Shown: piece by piece, positions 1 to 8,174 of the stretch
Position numbering within the stretch: position 1 is the first letter of the stretch
Layout: each line of letters opens with the position of its first letter
Assembly (NCBI GenBank): GCA_027621335.1
Contig: JAQCAN010000034.1
Location: forward strand, 1-14,187
DNA length: 14,187 nucleotides
Direction of reading: 5' to 3'
Source of the DNA: Bacteroidota bacterium
Lineage (GTDB): Bacteria; Bacteroidota; Bacteroidia; Flavobacteriales_D; JABDKJ01
Program-made: the position numbers and the translations under genes
Notes under the pieces: model-generated
Seen by the model: the letters and a program-made list of their open reading frames with translations, nothing else
What the model was told of the DNA's origin: nothing
Databases searched by the model: none

Positions 1-25
1 CCCTGGTGGGCCCACCCCTAAGAAT

Positions 26-58
26 AGCACCTTCGATTTTTTCGGAGGTGCTTTTTTT
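26..58 (+). terminator. Intrinsic terminator of an upstream gene
   Basis: Arms AGCACCT (26-32) and AGGTGCT (46-52) pair perfectly. The stem can extend inward by about four more pairs, one of them a G-T wobble, to an all-T loop. A run of seven T (52-58) follows at once. This is a textbook rho-independent terminator for a + strand gene that lies left of the window. It insulates the receptor gene starting at 185, which must then have its own promoter in 59-184. No A-tract precedes the left arm, so it is not obviously bidirectional. Confidence 0.85.
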
Positions 59-184
59 ACCTCTGAAATCCAATCCATCCCAACGAACTCATTCAGGTAT
101 ATTTCAGAGAAAGAGTCGAATCAAATGCCACGCATTCCATGACCAAGGTATCCGTCAGCCTCCCCCTTTCGTATCTTCATCGGG

Positions 185-2854
185 TTGAAACGGCTTTCCT
201 CCATATGTCTGATCCTTTGGTTCGCCTTGTCCGTTCAAGCACAGGACGTCATGCTTCCCCAGACCTTCAGTGACACCCCGGTCACCGAAGTATTGAAAGT
301 GCTGAAAAAGCATTATGACGCCAGACTCGCATATGATGTGACGAGCCTGCGTCCCATCTTGGCCTCAGTGCGCTTGCAAGGAGACAATCTTGAAGAGGAC
401 CTCACTGAACTCCTGAAAGGAACCAACTACACCTTCACCCCCTTGAAGAACACCTACCTCATCGTGCCACTCAGGGTCATCAAGTCGAAAGGTGCTCAAG
501 TGCTCGAACGTTCTTTCACGATCACTGGTAAGGTGCGCGATGTAGTGAGTGGAGAGCCCCTGCCCTTTGCTTCATTGAGCATATCGGGTAGCTCCAAGGG
601 CACTGTGACCCGTGTGGATGGGAGCTATGCCTTGGAAAACATTCCCACAGACACCCTCCAACTATGCGCCAGTTACCTGGGCTATCGAAGCAGTTGTGCT
701 TCCTTGAAGAATGTAACTGAAAAGAGTCTGGATTTCTACTTGGAACGCAATAACACCTTCCTGCCTGCCGTGGAGATCATCACAGAGATAGAGCGGGGCA
801 TCCAAGTCATGGAACAAGGGCAGATCCTGGCTATAGAGCCTGCTCTTTTGGAACGACTTACGGTCAACGGCCAGCCGGACCTGTTCAAAGCTGTCCAATT
901 CCTCCCAGGCGTATCCTCAGGTGATGGGATAGATGCCCAACTGAATATCCGAGGTAATGAGGATGATGAGAATCTCGTCCTCTGGGATGGGTTCAAAATC
1001 TACCACCAGAACCACTTCTTCGGGGTATTCAGTACGCTGAATCCCAATGCCATCCGCAACATCCAAGTCCATAAAGGCGTCTATGCCCCGAGATATGGAG
1101 GGCGATCGGGCGGTGTGCTGGAAGTCACAGGTCGGACTGGAGACCGCAAGGAAGATGTTCTTGAAGTGGGCCTCGACCTCATCGGGGCGGATATATCCCT
1201 TGAGACGCCTATCGGAAGTTCAAGCTCCCTCCTCGTGACCTTAAGAAGGAGCCATAGCGACTTCATAGGAACAGGTCTGTTCAACTCCTTGTTGGATCGG
1301 GTGTTCGAGCAGAGCACAGCCAACGATCCGGACTTCGACCTGAGCCTGAGTGAGACCGATCCTGAGTTCTTCTACTACGACCTGAACATGAAATCCAGCA
1401 CGGAGCTATCTTCCAAGGATCAATTGGACATCAGTTTCTTCCAAGGGGGGGATACCTTCTCCAATGAATCCCGTAACCAATATGAAGCGAGCAACGGATC
1501 CCCTAGGGAATTGAATGACTACCTCACAGATGACACTTCATGGGGTAATACCGGCCTGGGTATCATCTGGAACAGGGACATGAAAAATGGACGACATGCC
1601 TTCACCTCTGCAGGTTTCTCAGAGTATTCCAGTTCATATTACTTCGTGGAGGAACAGAAGGATTTCCTCAATGGATTCCCTTTGGCCGAAAAGTTCAGCT
1701 CCCTTCTCTTGGACAACCGATTGCGGGATTTCAGCCTTCAGCACCGTCAGCTTTTCCCTGTCCCCTCGGGCACATTGGAGATCGGTTATGAATGGAATCT
1801 CCTCTCCCTGACTTATGAGCAGATTACACGTGAGAATGCTGATGAGCTGGCCCTTTTCACAGACTCTACTGTCCAGAGCAGCAACCACACCCTCTTTGCT
1901 GAGCGGGATTGGATGTGGAATAACTCATGGGCCTTGGAAATAGGCCTGAGAAGCACGGTGAACGACTACACCAACAGCCTCTATCTGGAACCAAGGGCAC
2001 TTCTGTCCTATCAGCCCCGAACGGATTTCTCCATGCGACTTGGAGGTGGCAATTTCATACAAACAGTGCGAAGAGTGGCCGAGCAGAACCTGTTCCTGCG
2101 CCAGCCTGACCAATGGGTGCTGAGCGATGGGGAGGCCCTTCCCGAATCAAGGACTTTCCAAGGTATTTTGGGTCTGAATATGCATATGGGAGATTGGACC
2201 TTCGATCTGGAAGGGTTCTACAAACGCATCCAAGGGAGTGTGTTGAATCAGGAGCAGATCCGCCTCTTATCCACATTCACCTTAGAGCAAGAGGGATTGG
2301 TCTTTGGGGATTCGGAGGTGGCAGGAATTGACGCACTGATACAATACGAACACCAAGGACATGACCTGTGGATCGCCTATAGCTATACGGCTTCCTTGAA
2401 CCGCTTCAAGGAGATCAATAAAGGAAGGGTATTCCCCAGTACTTTTAATAAGCCTAACGACTTGAAAGTGGTCTATGCCTATTCTTACTTGGATTATCTC
2501 TTTTCCACGGACTTCATATATTCCTCGGGCTATCCCTTCACTCCGCTCTTGGGCACCTTTGAGAACCAGCTGACTGGGCAGGACTTCGTGGTCTATGGAG
2601 ATGACCTGTCGGCCCGTTTACCTGAACTATTCAGATGGGACATCAGCATACAACGGAGCTTTTATTGGTCCCGCTCCAAGCTGACCCTTGGACTCGGTGT
2701 GTATAACTTGACCAATCGCAAGAACATCAGGAGCCGCAGCTATGGCGTGGACCAAGTGCGGCCTGAGGGAGCTGATGAACTGACAATCAGGACAATGGAT
2801 TTGGAACTCTTAGCACTAACACCTAACTTTATACTAAGGTATACCCTCCGATGA
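185..2854 (+). CDS. TonB-dependent outer-membrane receptor with STN signalling domain
   Basis: This is an 889-residue outer-membrane active transporter/transducer. Residues 1-19 are a Sec signal peptide (basic MKR, hydrophobic core, V-Q-A cleavage site). Residues about 24-95 form a secretin/TonB short N-terminal (STN) domain, the part of FecA-type receptors that talks to a FecR protein. Residues about 111-190 are a carboxypeptidase-D-regulatory-like beta sandwich, typical of Bacteroidota receptors. The plug spans about 228-317 (LNIRGN, LVLWDGF, the IRNIQVHKG region and YGGRSGG). The rest is a 22-strand-type barrel ending near YNLTNRKN and a short terminal strand. The start is TTG at 185: no in-frame ATG lies between the stop at 140-142 and the signal peptide, and the first internal Met (residue 23) would remove the signal peptide. 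The stop overlaps the next ATG by 4 bp (ATGA), so the two genes are translationally coupled. The substrate cannot be read from the sequence; such receptors carry siderophores, oligosaccharides, peptides or vitamins. Confidence 0.93.
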   Translation: MKRLSSICLILWFALSVQAQDVMLPQTFSDTPVTEVLKVLKKHYDARLAYDVTSLRPILASVRLQGDNLEEDLTELLKGTNYTFTPLKNTYLIVPLRVIKSKGAQVLERSFTITGKVRDVVSGEPLPFASLSISGSSKGTVTRVDGSYALENIPTDTLQLCASYLGYRSSCASLKNVTEKSLDFYLERNNTFLPAVEIITEIERGIQVMEQGQILAIEPALLERLTVNGQPDLFKAVQFLPGVSSGDGIDAQLNIRGNEDDENLVLWDGFKIYHQNHFFGVFSTLNPNAIRNIQVHKGVYAPRYGGRSGGVLEVTGRTGDRKEDVLEVGLDLIGADISLETPIGSSSSLLVTLRRSHSDFIGTGLFNSLLDRVFEQSTANDPDFDLSLSETDPEFFYYDLNMKSSTELSSKDQLDISFFQGGDTFSNESRNQYEASNGSPRELNDYLTDDTSWGNTGLGIIWNRDMKNGRHAFTSAGFSEYSSSYYFVEEQKDFLNGFPLAEKFSSLLLDNRLRDFSLQHRQLFPVPSGTLEIGYEWNLLSLTYEQITRENADELALFTDSTVQSSNHTLFAERDWMWNNSWALEIGLRSTVNDYTNSLYLEPRALLSYQPRTDFSMRLGGGNFIQTVRRVAEQNLFLRQPDQWVLSDGEALPESRTFQGILGLNMHMGDWTFDLEGFYKRIQGSVLNQEQIRLLSTFTLEQEGLVFGDSEVAGIDALIQYEHQGHDLWIAYSYTASLNRFKEINKGRVFPSTFNKPNDLKVVYAYSYLDYLFSTDFIYSSGYPFTPLLGTFENQLTGQDFVVYGDDLSARLPELFRWDISIQRSFYWSRSKLTLGLGVYNLTNRKNIRSRSYGVDQVRPEGADELTIRTMDLELLALTPNFILRYTLR

Positions 2855-3636
2855 ACCGATTTCTACTTATAAGAATACCATTGGTCATGCTCGTGTTGGC
2901 CTTGTCAATGGTGTCCTGTGTGAAGCAGATTCCTGTTGCTGAACAAGCCTCCGATGTGGTAGTAGTGAATGCATTCATTGAGACAGGTCGCACAGCCGAT
3001 GACATCTTTCTGAGCAGCTTGGATTCTGGGCAAGGAATGAGCGGTATTTCTGATGCCAGGGTGACCCTGAGGTCAGAGGGTGCTTTTATTTCCCTCGATG
3101 AGGACCCTGCGCGACCTGGTCATTACAGGGACCTCGAGGGAATCTTCCTGAAGCCCAATACAAGTTATGACCTAGAAATTCTTTTGGATGGAGAGCGTTT
3201 TACTAGCCAGACCATCACTCCGCCTTCATTGTTGGAACTGAATGTGTCCAAGCAGTATCTTGAAGTAGAACAGGATAATGACCTGGTCTTCTTGGAATGG
3301 GAAGGGCTCAATTCTGGTAGTTTCAACGAGTTCTTCTATTTAGTGACTATGCGTCCTTTGGCCCTATTGAGTGAATTGGAAGAGATCCAGCGCTCACCTC
3401 AAGAAAATGAGCTTATGGTCATCAACGTGACCTACAATCCTGAACTGGTATTGAGTACCGACTTCTTCCGCTACTATGGCAATCATCTCATAGAAATAAA
3501 GGCCATCCGCTTGGAGCATGAGGAACTGTTCCGCGCGCAGATGGACGTTTCAGGCAATGGGGCCAGTAACATCGAAGGTGCGGTTGGATTCTTCGTTGGC
3601 ACCAGCACCTTGGCCACGGTCATAGAGGTACGCTGA
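2851..3636 (+). CDS. DUF4249-family outer-membrane lipoprotein
   Basis: The product is a 261-residue lipoprotein. Residues 1-22 are a lipoprotein signal peptide ending in the lipobox M-V-S-C with the lipidated Cys at position 23. The mature part is beta-rich and starts with VVVNAFIETG, which resembles the start of the DUF4249 domain. Near the C terminus ASNIEGAVGFFVGTS matches the SNI-x-G-x-x-G-x-F signature that I associate with this family. DUF4249 proteins are encoded directly after STN-type TonB receptors in Bacteroidota and are thought to work as accessory surface or periplasmic lipoproteins of the same uptake unit; no biochemical activity is established. The ATGA overlap with the receptor gene supports coexpression and probably a stoichiometric complex. 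The length is at the short end for the family, but both ends look intact. No promoter is needed between the two genes. Confidence 0.85.
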   Translation: MNRFLLIRIPLVMLVLALSMVSCVKQIPVAEQASDVVVVNAFIETGRTADDIFLSSLDSGQGMSGISDARVTLRSEGAFISLDEDPARPGHYRDLEGIFLKPNTSYDLEILLDGERFTSQTITPPSLLELNVSKQYLEVEQDNDLVFLEWEGLNSGSFNEFFYLVTMRPLALLSELEEIQRSPQENELMVINVTYNPELVLSTDFFRYYGNHLIEIKAIRLEHEELFRAQMDVSGNGASNIEGAVGFFVGTSTLATVIEVR

Positions 3637-3663
3637 TTCGCTTTTTTCAGAATTTTCTCTACT

Positions 3664-3696
3664 GGGGTAGGGTATCCATCCTTCCCTCTGTATTAC
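3664..3696 (+). promoter_or_regulatory. Candidate ECF-sigma-type promoter in front of fecR
   Basis: The 85-bp gap between the DUF4249 gene and fecR holds a T-rich stretch (3643-3663), then GGGGTAGGGT (3664-3673), about 14 nt, then CTGTATTAC (3688-3696), leaving roughly 25 bp to the GTG start. The arrangement of a G-rich upstream box and a GTATTA box resembles, from memory, sequences found in front of ECF-sigma/FecR operons of Bacteroidota. It does not match the housekeeping TTTG/TAnnTTTG promoter. The role is inferred: FecR would be under control of the ECF factor it regulates. Comparison with upstream regions of related FecR loci would decide this. Confidence 0.35.
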
Positions 3697-3721
3697 ACTC
3701 GTAACACGTCAAAGAAGTCGA

Positions 3722-4552
3722 GTGGCTGAGAATATCAATAAGAAGGTAGATGAGATGCTTGGAGGGTGGAAGACCCCCTTTCAGAATAAAGAGGCGTCAT
3801 GGCAAGCGATTTCGCAGAAAATCGATTCCAAGTCGTCAATGCAAGGCAGGGTATTCGCTTTGCCTCGTTTTGCCCGTGTAGCTGCAGCGCTGGCCATCAT
3901 TCTCGGATTATCTTGGGTATTTATCCCGCGTTCTGATCTCGTTCTAGCCCAATCCTCAGTCGGTAAGACCACTGAGCTGTTCTTACCAGACGGGTCCAAA
4001 GTGACGCTCAATGCGGTAAGCGAGATTACCTATTCTAAAGAAGATTTTGAAAAGGACAGGGTCTTGGATCTTTCAGGTGAGGCCTTCTTCCAAGTGAAGG
4101 AAGGGTCTAGATTCACCGTTCGCACGGAAGGTGGTGAGGTCAGTGTTCTAGGAACAGAGTTCAACGTTCACAGCAGGGAGAACCGATTCATGGTCCAGTG
4201 CCGTTCAGGTAGGGTGGCTGTGACCCGCGGTGTGTCCAAGGCTTTGCTGACCAAAGGGATGATGGTGCAAAATGCATCTGATGAGCTTTCAGAGGCCATT
4301 GAAGATGCACCACCGATCACATGGATGGAAGGCCAGTTCCTTTTCAGTGAACGTCCAGTGATGGAAGTATTCAGCGAGATAGAACGTCAGTTCGGGGTGA
4401 GGATAAACGGTCAAGGTGATTTACAAGGTCTTTTCACTGGAGAATTCGAGAGAAGCAACCTGATCAGTGCCTTGGATGTGGTTTGCAGCACCATGGGACT
4501 GAACTATCAAGTGAATGAATTGCAAGGAGAAGTTCTAGTATCAACCAAGTAA
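3722..4552 (+). CDS. FecR-family anti-sigma factor / signal transducer
   Basis: This 276-residue single-pass inner-membrane protein would relay a receptor signal to an ECF sigma factor. Residues 1-45 are a short cytoplasmic anti-sigma segment that includes the common AxWxxI-type pattern (ASWQAI). Residues about 48-68 are the transmembrane helix. Residues about 81-170 are the FecR domain (LPDGSKVTLNAVSEITY, LSGEAFFQV, VLGTEFNV). Residues about 203-276 are a DUF4974-type domain of STN-like fold (FLFSERPVMEVFSEIE). Gly144-Thr145 lies in a conserved motif; in some Pseudomonas relatives a Gly-Thr bond is self-cleaved during signalling, and whether that applies here is unknown. The start is GTG at 3722, which gives the usual N terminus; no ATG offers a better one. 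No ECF sigma gene is adjacent, whereas FecR normally follows its sigma gene and precedes its receptor. The order here is receptor, lipoprotein, FecR, so the partner sigma must be encoded elsewhere. Confidence 0.9.
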   Translation: MAENINKKVDEMLGGWKTPFQNKEASWQAISQKIDSKSSMQGRVFALPRFARVAAALAIILGLSWVFIPRSDLVLAQSSVGKTTELFLPDGSKVTLNAVSEITYSKEDFEKDRVLDLSGEAFFQVKEGSRFTVRTEGGEVSVLGTEFNVHSRENRFMVQCRSGRVAVTRGVSKALLTKGMMVQNASDELSEAIEDAPPITWMEGQFLFSERPVMEVFSEIERQFGVRINGQGDLQGLFTGEFERSNLISALDVVCSTMGLNYQVNELQGEVLVSTK

Positions 4553-4563
4553 TAGTCGTACGC

Positions 4564-4722
4564 ATGGAGAAAACAATACAAAAAGGTGATGATTTTCTGA
4601 GTTTCTATGGGAATACGCCACTATGGGACAGCTACTACCAAACTTCCCAGAACAAAAAATTCAAGAATAAGTGGGACAAAGTCAAGGATGGCTGGAGACC
4701 CAGGAAGCGAAATAATGAATGA
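4564..4722 (+). CDS. Small basic 52-residue hypothetical protein
   Basis: An ATG-started 52-codon ORF begins 11 bp after the fecR stop and ends with TGA before the terminator at 4799-4825, so it would share the fecR transcript. The product begins MEKTIQKGDDFLSF, carries several aromatics in the middle (FYGN, PLWDSYY) and ends in a Lys/Arg/Trp-rich tail (WDKVKDGWRPRKR). By count it has 12 Lys+Arg against 7 Asp+Glu, so net charge is about +5. There is no signal peptide, membrane segment or Cys. I do not recognise a family. Its position suggests a small cytoplasmic partner of the FecR/sigma pathway, but this is inference from context only. It could also be a chance ORF; conservation of the reading frame in relatives would decide. 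Confidence 0.5.
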   Translation: MEKTIQKGDDFLSFYGNTPLWDSYYQTSQNKKFKNKWDKVKDGWRPRKRNNE

Positions 4723-4798
4723 ATCTTGTCTCAATAGCAAGAAAAGATCTTTCATCTGTTAGGTTGACGAGTCAGTCACATGTTTTGGTTAACAAGAG

Positions 4799-4825
4799 AG
4801 CCCTTGAAACGTCAGGGGCTTTTTT
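4799..4825 (+). terminator. Intrinsic terminator after the fecR operon
   Basis: Arms AGCCCTTGA (4799-4807) and TCAGGGGCT (4812-4820) form a 9-bp stem with one G-T wobble and an AACG tetraloop. Six T (4820-4825) follow. It ends transcription from the fecR/small-ORF side. The mfd stop codon at 4830-4832 on the opposite strand is only a few bases away. Read from the minus strand the T-tract is poor (CTCTTGTT), so it would serve mfd only weakly. Confidence 0.85.
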
Positions 4826-4829
4826 GTGT

Positions 4830-7800
4830 TCAGACCTGAACGGTTTCTCCCAATAGACGTTTGAGTGCATTCAGAGAGGCATGGATATCTTCTATCTCCT
4901 CGAACACCAGTCGTAAACTGTCATTCTTCTCATACATCCTCAGTCCTGAATTCGCCTGTTGAAGCATCCTCAAGATAAATGTGAAGCGAGCCGATTGGTA
5001 GAAGGGATGCTCCTGATCCGCCACGAAGTGCCCGATCATCTTGCCAGCTTTAACGACCAATTTGTCAAAGCCCAGTTCACGGGCTAACCAACGCAGTCTC
5101 AGTGAATCATAGAGCTCCAAGGTAGGTTTTGGTGCAGGACCGAAACGGTCCTCCATGCGCAATATGAACGCTGCCAATTCCTCCTCACTGGCCAATCCAT
5201 CCATCTCACGATAGAGTTTCAAGCGCTCGGTGGTCCCTGCCACGTACTCATCAGGAAGCAGCAGTTCCAAATCCGTCTCTATGCTGACCTCCTCTATCTG
5301 CCCCCTCTTGGCGGCCAATTCCTCACTGAACAGCTCTTTGAACTCGGTCTCTTTCAACTCTTGAATGGTCTCGTTCAGGATCTTCTGATAGGTCTCGAAT
5401 CCAATATCACTGATAAAGCCGCTCTGCTCTGCACCCAGTAGGTCTCCAGCGCCACGGATGTCCAAATCCCTCATGGCAATGCTCATTCCACTGCCTAGGT
5501 CACTGAACTGCTCAATGGCCTCCAATCGCTTTCTGGATTCACTGCTCACCATGTGCATAGGAGGTGCGATGAGGATGCAATGCGCCTTCTTGTTGCCACG
5601 TCCTACTCTTCCACGCAATTGATGCAGGTCGCTCAACCCGAAATTCTGCGCGTTGTTGATGATCATGGTATTCGCATTTGGAATGTCTATCCCACTCTCG
5701 ATGATGGTCGTGCTCACGAGCACATCGAAGGCCCCATCGATGAAGTCCAGCATAACCTCCTCCAATTTCTTTCCATCCATCTGTCCATGGCCCACGGCCA
5801 CACGTGCCTCAGGGACCAATCGATTGACCATCCCAGCGATCTCCTTGATGTTCTCTATCTTATTATGCACAAAGAAGACCTGTCCTCCTCGTTTCAACTC
5901 TTCCGCTACTGCGTCACGTATGATCTCCTCATGGAAGGTCACCACCCTGGTGTCTACTGGATAGCGATTAGGAGGTGGGGTGCGAATGACCGATAGGTCC
6001 CGCGCTCCCATGAGTGAGAACTGCAGGGTACGGGGAATGGGTGTGGCAGTGAGGGTCAGCGAGTCCACCTCGGTGCGCAGGGTCTTGAGTTTGTCCTTCG
6101 CTCCCACCCCGAATTTCTGTTCCTCATCGATGATCATGAGTCCCAGGTCCTTGAATTTCACTTTATCACTGAGCAGCTTATGGGTGCCGATGACGATATC
6201 CACCTCTCCATCAGCAAGCGCCTTCAGCACCTTGGTCTGTTCCTTCTGTGTCCTGAATCGGTTCAGGTATTCAACCTTGGCAGGGAAGTCCCTGAGACGG
6301 GCCGAGAAGGTCTGGTAATGCTGAAAGCAGAGCACCGTAGTCGGGACCAATACAGCCACTTGCTTGCTGTCTGCAACCGCTTTGAAGGCCGCTCTGATCG
6401 CTATCTCTGTCTTTCCGAATCCCACATCTCCACAGACCAGCCGATCCATGGGCATCTCCTTTTCCATATCCGTCTTTACTTCCAAAGTGGCGCTCTCCTG
6501 GTCAGGAGTGTCTTCATAGATGAAGGACGCCTCCAATTCCGTCTGCAAGTAAGAGTCCGGTGTGAACGGGAAGCCTTTCTTCGCCTTGCGCTCCGCATAC
6601 AACTTGATCAAGTCGAAGGCCAATTGTTTTACCTTGCTCTTGGCCTTCAACTTTTGCTTGGCCCAAGTGGCGCTTCCCAACTTATGAAGTGTGGGTTCCG
6701 TCCCCTCCTTTCCAGTGAACTTGGAGATGCGATGCAATGAATGGATACTTACATAGAGAATGTCATTGTCCTTGTAAATGATGCGTATGGCCTCTTGCAT
6801 CTTTCCATTCACATCCACTTTTTCCAAGCCTGAGAACTTCCCTACCCCATGGTCGATGTGGGTGATGAAATCTCCCGGTTGAAGGTCCATCAACTCCTGA
6901 AGGGTCAGAGCCTCTTTAGTCCGTTTGAAGCCTTCCTTCAGCCTGAATCGGTTGTAGCGCTCGAAGATCTGGTGGTCCGTATAAAGCACCAGCTTGTTAT
7001 CATGGTCGATAAAGCCTTCCTTGAGCCCAATCACTATGGGTTTCATCTCCACTTCGGCCCCTATGTCTTCAAAGATGTTGTAAAGGCGCTCTATCTGCTT
7101 GGCGTTTCCAGCTGTGATGACGCAGACATAGCCCGCCTCATGATGCTTGGCGAGATCCTCATGAAGCAGGTCGAATTTCTTGTTGAAGGCTGGTTGAGGG
7201 GTTTGGGAGGCAGTGATGATCAGCTTGGCATTGGTGTCTTTTCCATCCAAGGTCACGTGTCTAAAGCCTTTCATCGCCTTTTTGAAGCTCTCGGCATCAT
7301 GGTAGAGCTCATGAGGCGGGCGATGTCCAAGCGGGGACTTCAGCTTGTGGAATGCTTTCTCAACCTTGGTCATGTCCTTGTCCATGTTGGCCAAACTTCC
7401 TTCAAGGTCTTGGAACCAGAGAATGGACTGTTCGGGGATATGGGCTAAGAAAGACTCACGGGTCTCCACCATGGTCGAAGAGTCGACATTAGGTAAAATG
7501 GTAAGGCGATCGAATTTCTTGTCCGACAATTGACTCACTGGGTCGAATTCCCTGATGGATTCGACTTCCTTACCGAAGAGTTCGATGCGATATGGGCGTT
7601 CATTGACAAAGGAGAAGATATCTACGATACCACCACGTATGGAGAATTGACCAGGCTCATAGACATAATCTACTTTCTCAAAGTGCATCTCAAGAAGCTG
7701 CTCGTTCATCCACTCCATGTCATAGGCCTCATTTCGGCTCACTGTGATGGAAATATCTGAGAATTCCTTACGGCTGACCACATGCTCTCCAATGGCCTCA

Positions 7801-8174
7801 TGAAAACTGACGATGACCAGGTCATCATGGTTCTTCAGGGCCTGAAGTACCTCGCTCCTCATGGCGATATTGGCATTGTCCGTAGCCTCGGTGCTGTATG
7901 GGACTTTGAACGAGGCGGGATAGTAGAAGACGGGCATCTGGGCGCTCAGGATGCCCTCCAGGTCGTTCTGCAGATAAGCGGCTTCCTCCCTATCTCTTGC
8001 CATGACCAGATGAACCCCTCGTATGTCGGTGGCTGCAGAAGCAATAGCGAAAGACTGTGAACTTCCCTGGAATCCTTTGAGACTGGCAGTCGAACCGCTA
8101 GGACGTAACCCTGCCACCAATTCCACTGTTCGGGCGGAATTCTGATAGATAGCCAGGATGTCTTCCTTCTTCAT
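4830..8174 (-). CDS. mfd: Transcription-repair coupling factor Mfd
   Basis: This is a 1114-residue cytoplasmic ATP-dependent DNA translocase. It pushes stalled RNA polymerase off lesions and recruits UvrA for nucleotide excision repair. Residues 1 to about 380 are the UvrB-like modules (FYYPASFKVPYS region), without a usable Walker A, as is normal for Mfd. About 430-495 is the CarD-like RNA-polymerase-interacting domain (PGDFITHIDHGVGKFSGL). The translocase modules follow: Walker A GDVGFGKT at 582-589, DEEQ box at 683-686, LTATPIPRTL near 706-717, and motif VI QLRGRVGRG at 852-860. The C-terminal TRCF domain lies at about 965-1065. The length is close to other Bacteroidota Mfd proteins and no key motif is missing. 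The start ATG overlaps the fbp stop (ATGA), so it is probably translated from the fbp transcript. The gene converges on the fecR operon. Confidence 0.97.
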   Translation of the reverse strand: MKKEDILAIYQNSARTVELVAGLRPSGSTASLKGFQGSSQSFAIASAATDIRGVHLVMARDREEAAYLQNDLEGILSAQMPVFYYPASFKVPYSTEATDNANIAMRSEVLQALKNHDDLVIVSFHEAIGEHVVSRKEFSDISITVSRNEAYDMEWMNEQLLEMHFEKVDYVYEPGQFSIRGGIVDIFSFVNERPYRIELFGKEVESIREFDPVSQLSDKKFDRLTILPNVDSSTMVETRESFLAHIPEQSILWFQDLEGSLANMDKDMTKVEKAFHKLKSPLGHRPPHELYHDAESFKKAMKGFRHVTLDGKDTNAKLIITASQTPQPAFNKKFDLLHEDLAKHHEAGYVCVITAGNAKQIERLYNIFEDIGAEVEMKPIVIGLKEGFIDHDNKLVLYTDHQIFERYNRFRLKEGFKRTKEALTLQELMDLQPGDFITHIDHGVGKFSGLEKVDVNGKMQEAIRIIYKDNDILYVSIHSLHRISKFTGKEGTEPTLHKLGSATWAKQKLKAKSKVKQLAFDLIKLYAERKAKKGFPFTPDSYLQTELEASFIYEDTPDQESATLEVKTDMEKEMPMDRLVCGDVGFGKTEIAIRAAFKAVADSKQVAVLVPTTVLCFQHYQTFSARLRDFPAKVEYLNRFRTQKEQTKVLKALADGEVDIVIGTHKLLSDKVKFKDLGLMIIDEEQKFGVGAKDKLKTLRTEVDSLTLTATPIPRTLQFSLMGARDLSVIRTPPPNRYPVDTRVVTFHEEIIRDAVAEELKRGGQVFFVHNKIENIKEIAGMVNRLVPEARVAVGHGQMDGKKLEEVMLDFIDGAFDVLVSTTIIESGIDIPNANTMIINNAQNFGLSDLHQLRGRVGRGNKKAHCILIAPPMHMVSSESRKRLEAIEQFSDLGSGMSIAMRDLDIRGAGDLLGAEQSGFISDIGFETYQKILNETIQELKETEFKELFSEELAAKRGQIEEVSIETDLELLLPDEYVAGTTERLKLYREMDGLASEEELAAFILRMEDRFGPAPKPTLELYDSLRLRWLARELGFDKLVVKAGKMIGHFVADQEHPFYQSARFTFILRMLQQANSGLRMYEKNDSLRLVFEEIEDIHASLNALKRLLGETVQV

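Noticed and set aside
5..16. Perfect 12-bp palindrome GGTGGGCCCACC at the left edge
   Set aside because: Short, isolated and at the window edge beside a normal terminator. No second copy was noticed; it may be chance or part of the cut-off upstream gene.
98..105. TATATTTC as a -7 box for the receptor gene
   Set aside because: One fixed position differs from TAnnTTTG and no -33 box is found at proper spacing. The receptor promoter must be in 59-184, but I cannot place it.
6..188. 60-codon + strand ORF across the terminator and upstream leader
   Set aside because: It runs through the hairpin and T-tract at 26-58, has no recognisable protein pattern, and ends at the receptor start. It is a chance open frame.
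4828..4841. Inverted repeat GTTCAG-AC-CTGAAC at the mfd stop codon
   Set aside because: Six-bp arms inside coding sequence with no T-tract or second copy; too short to call an operator or terminator.
6180..7448. Long + strand ORFs (186 and 199 codons) opposite mfd
   Set aside because: Antisense shadows of a conserved coding region; the translations have no family-like motifs, while the minus-strand Mfd motifs are unambiguous.
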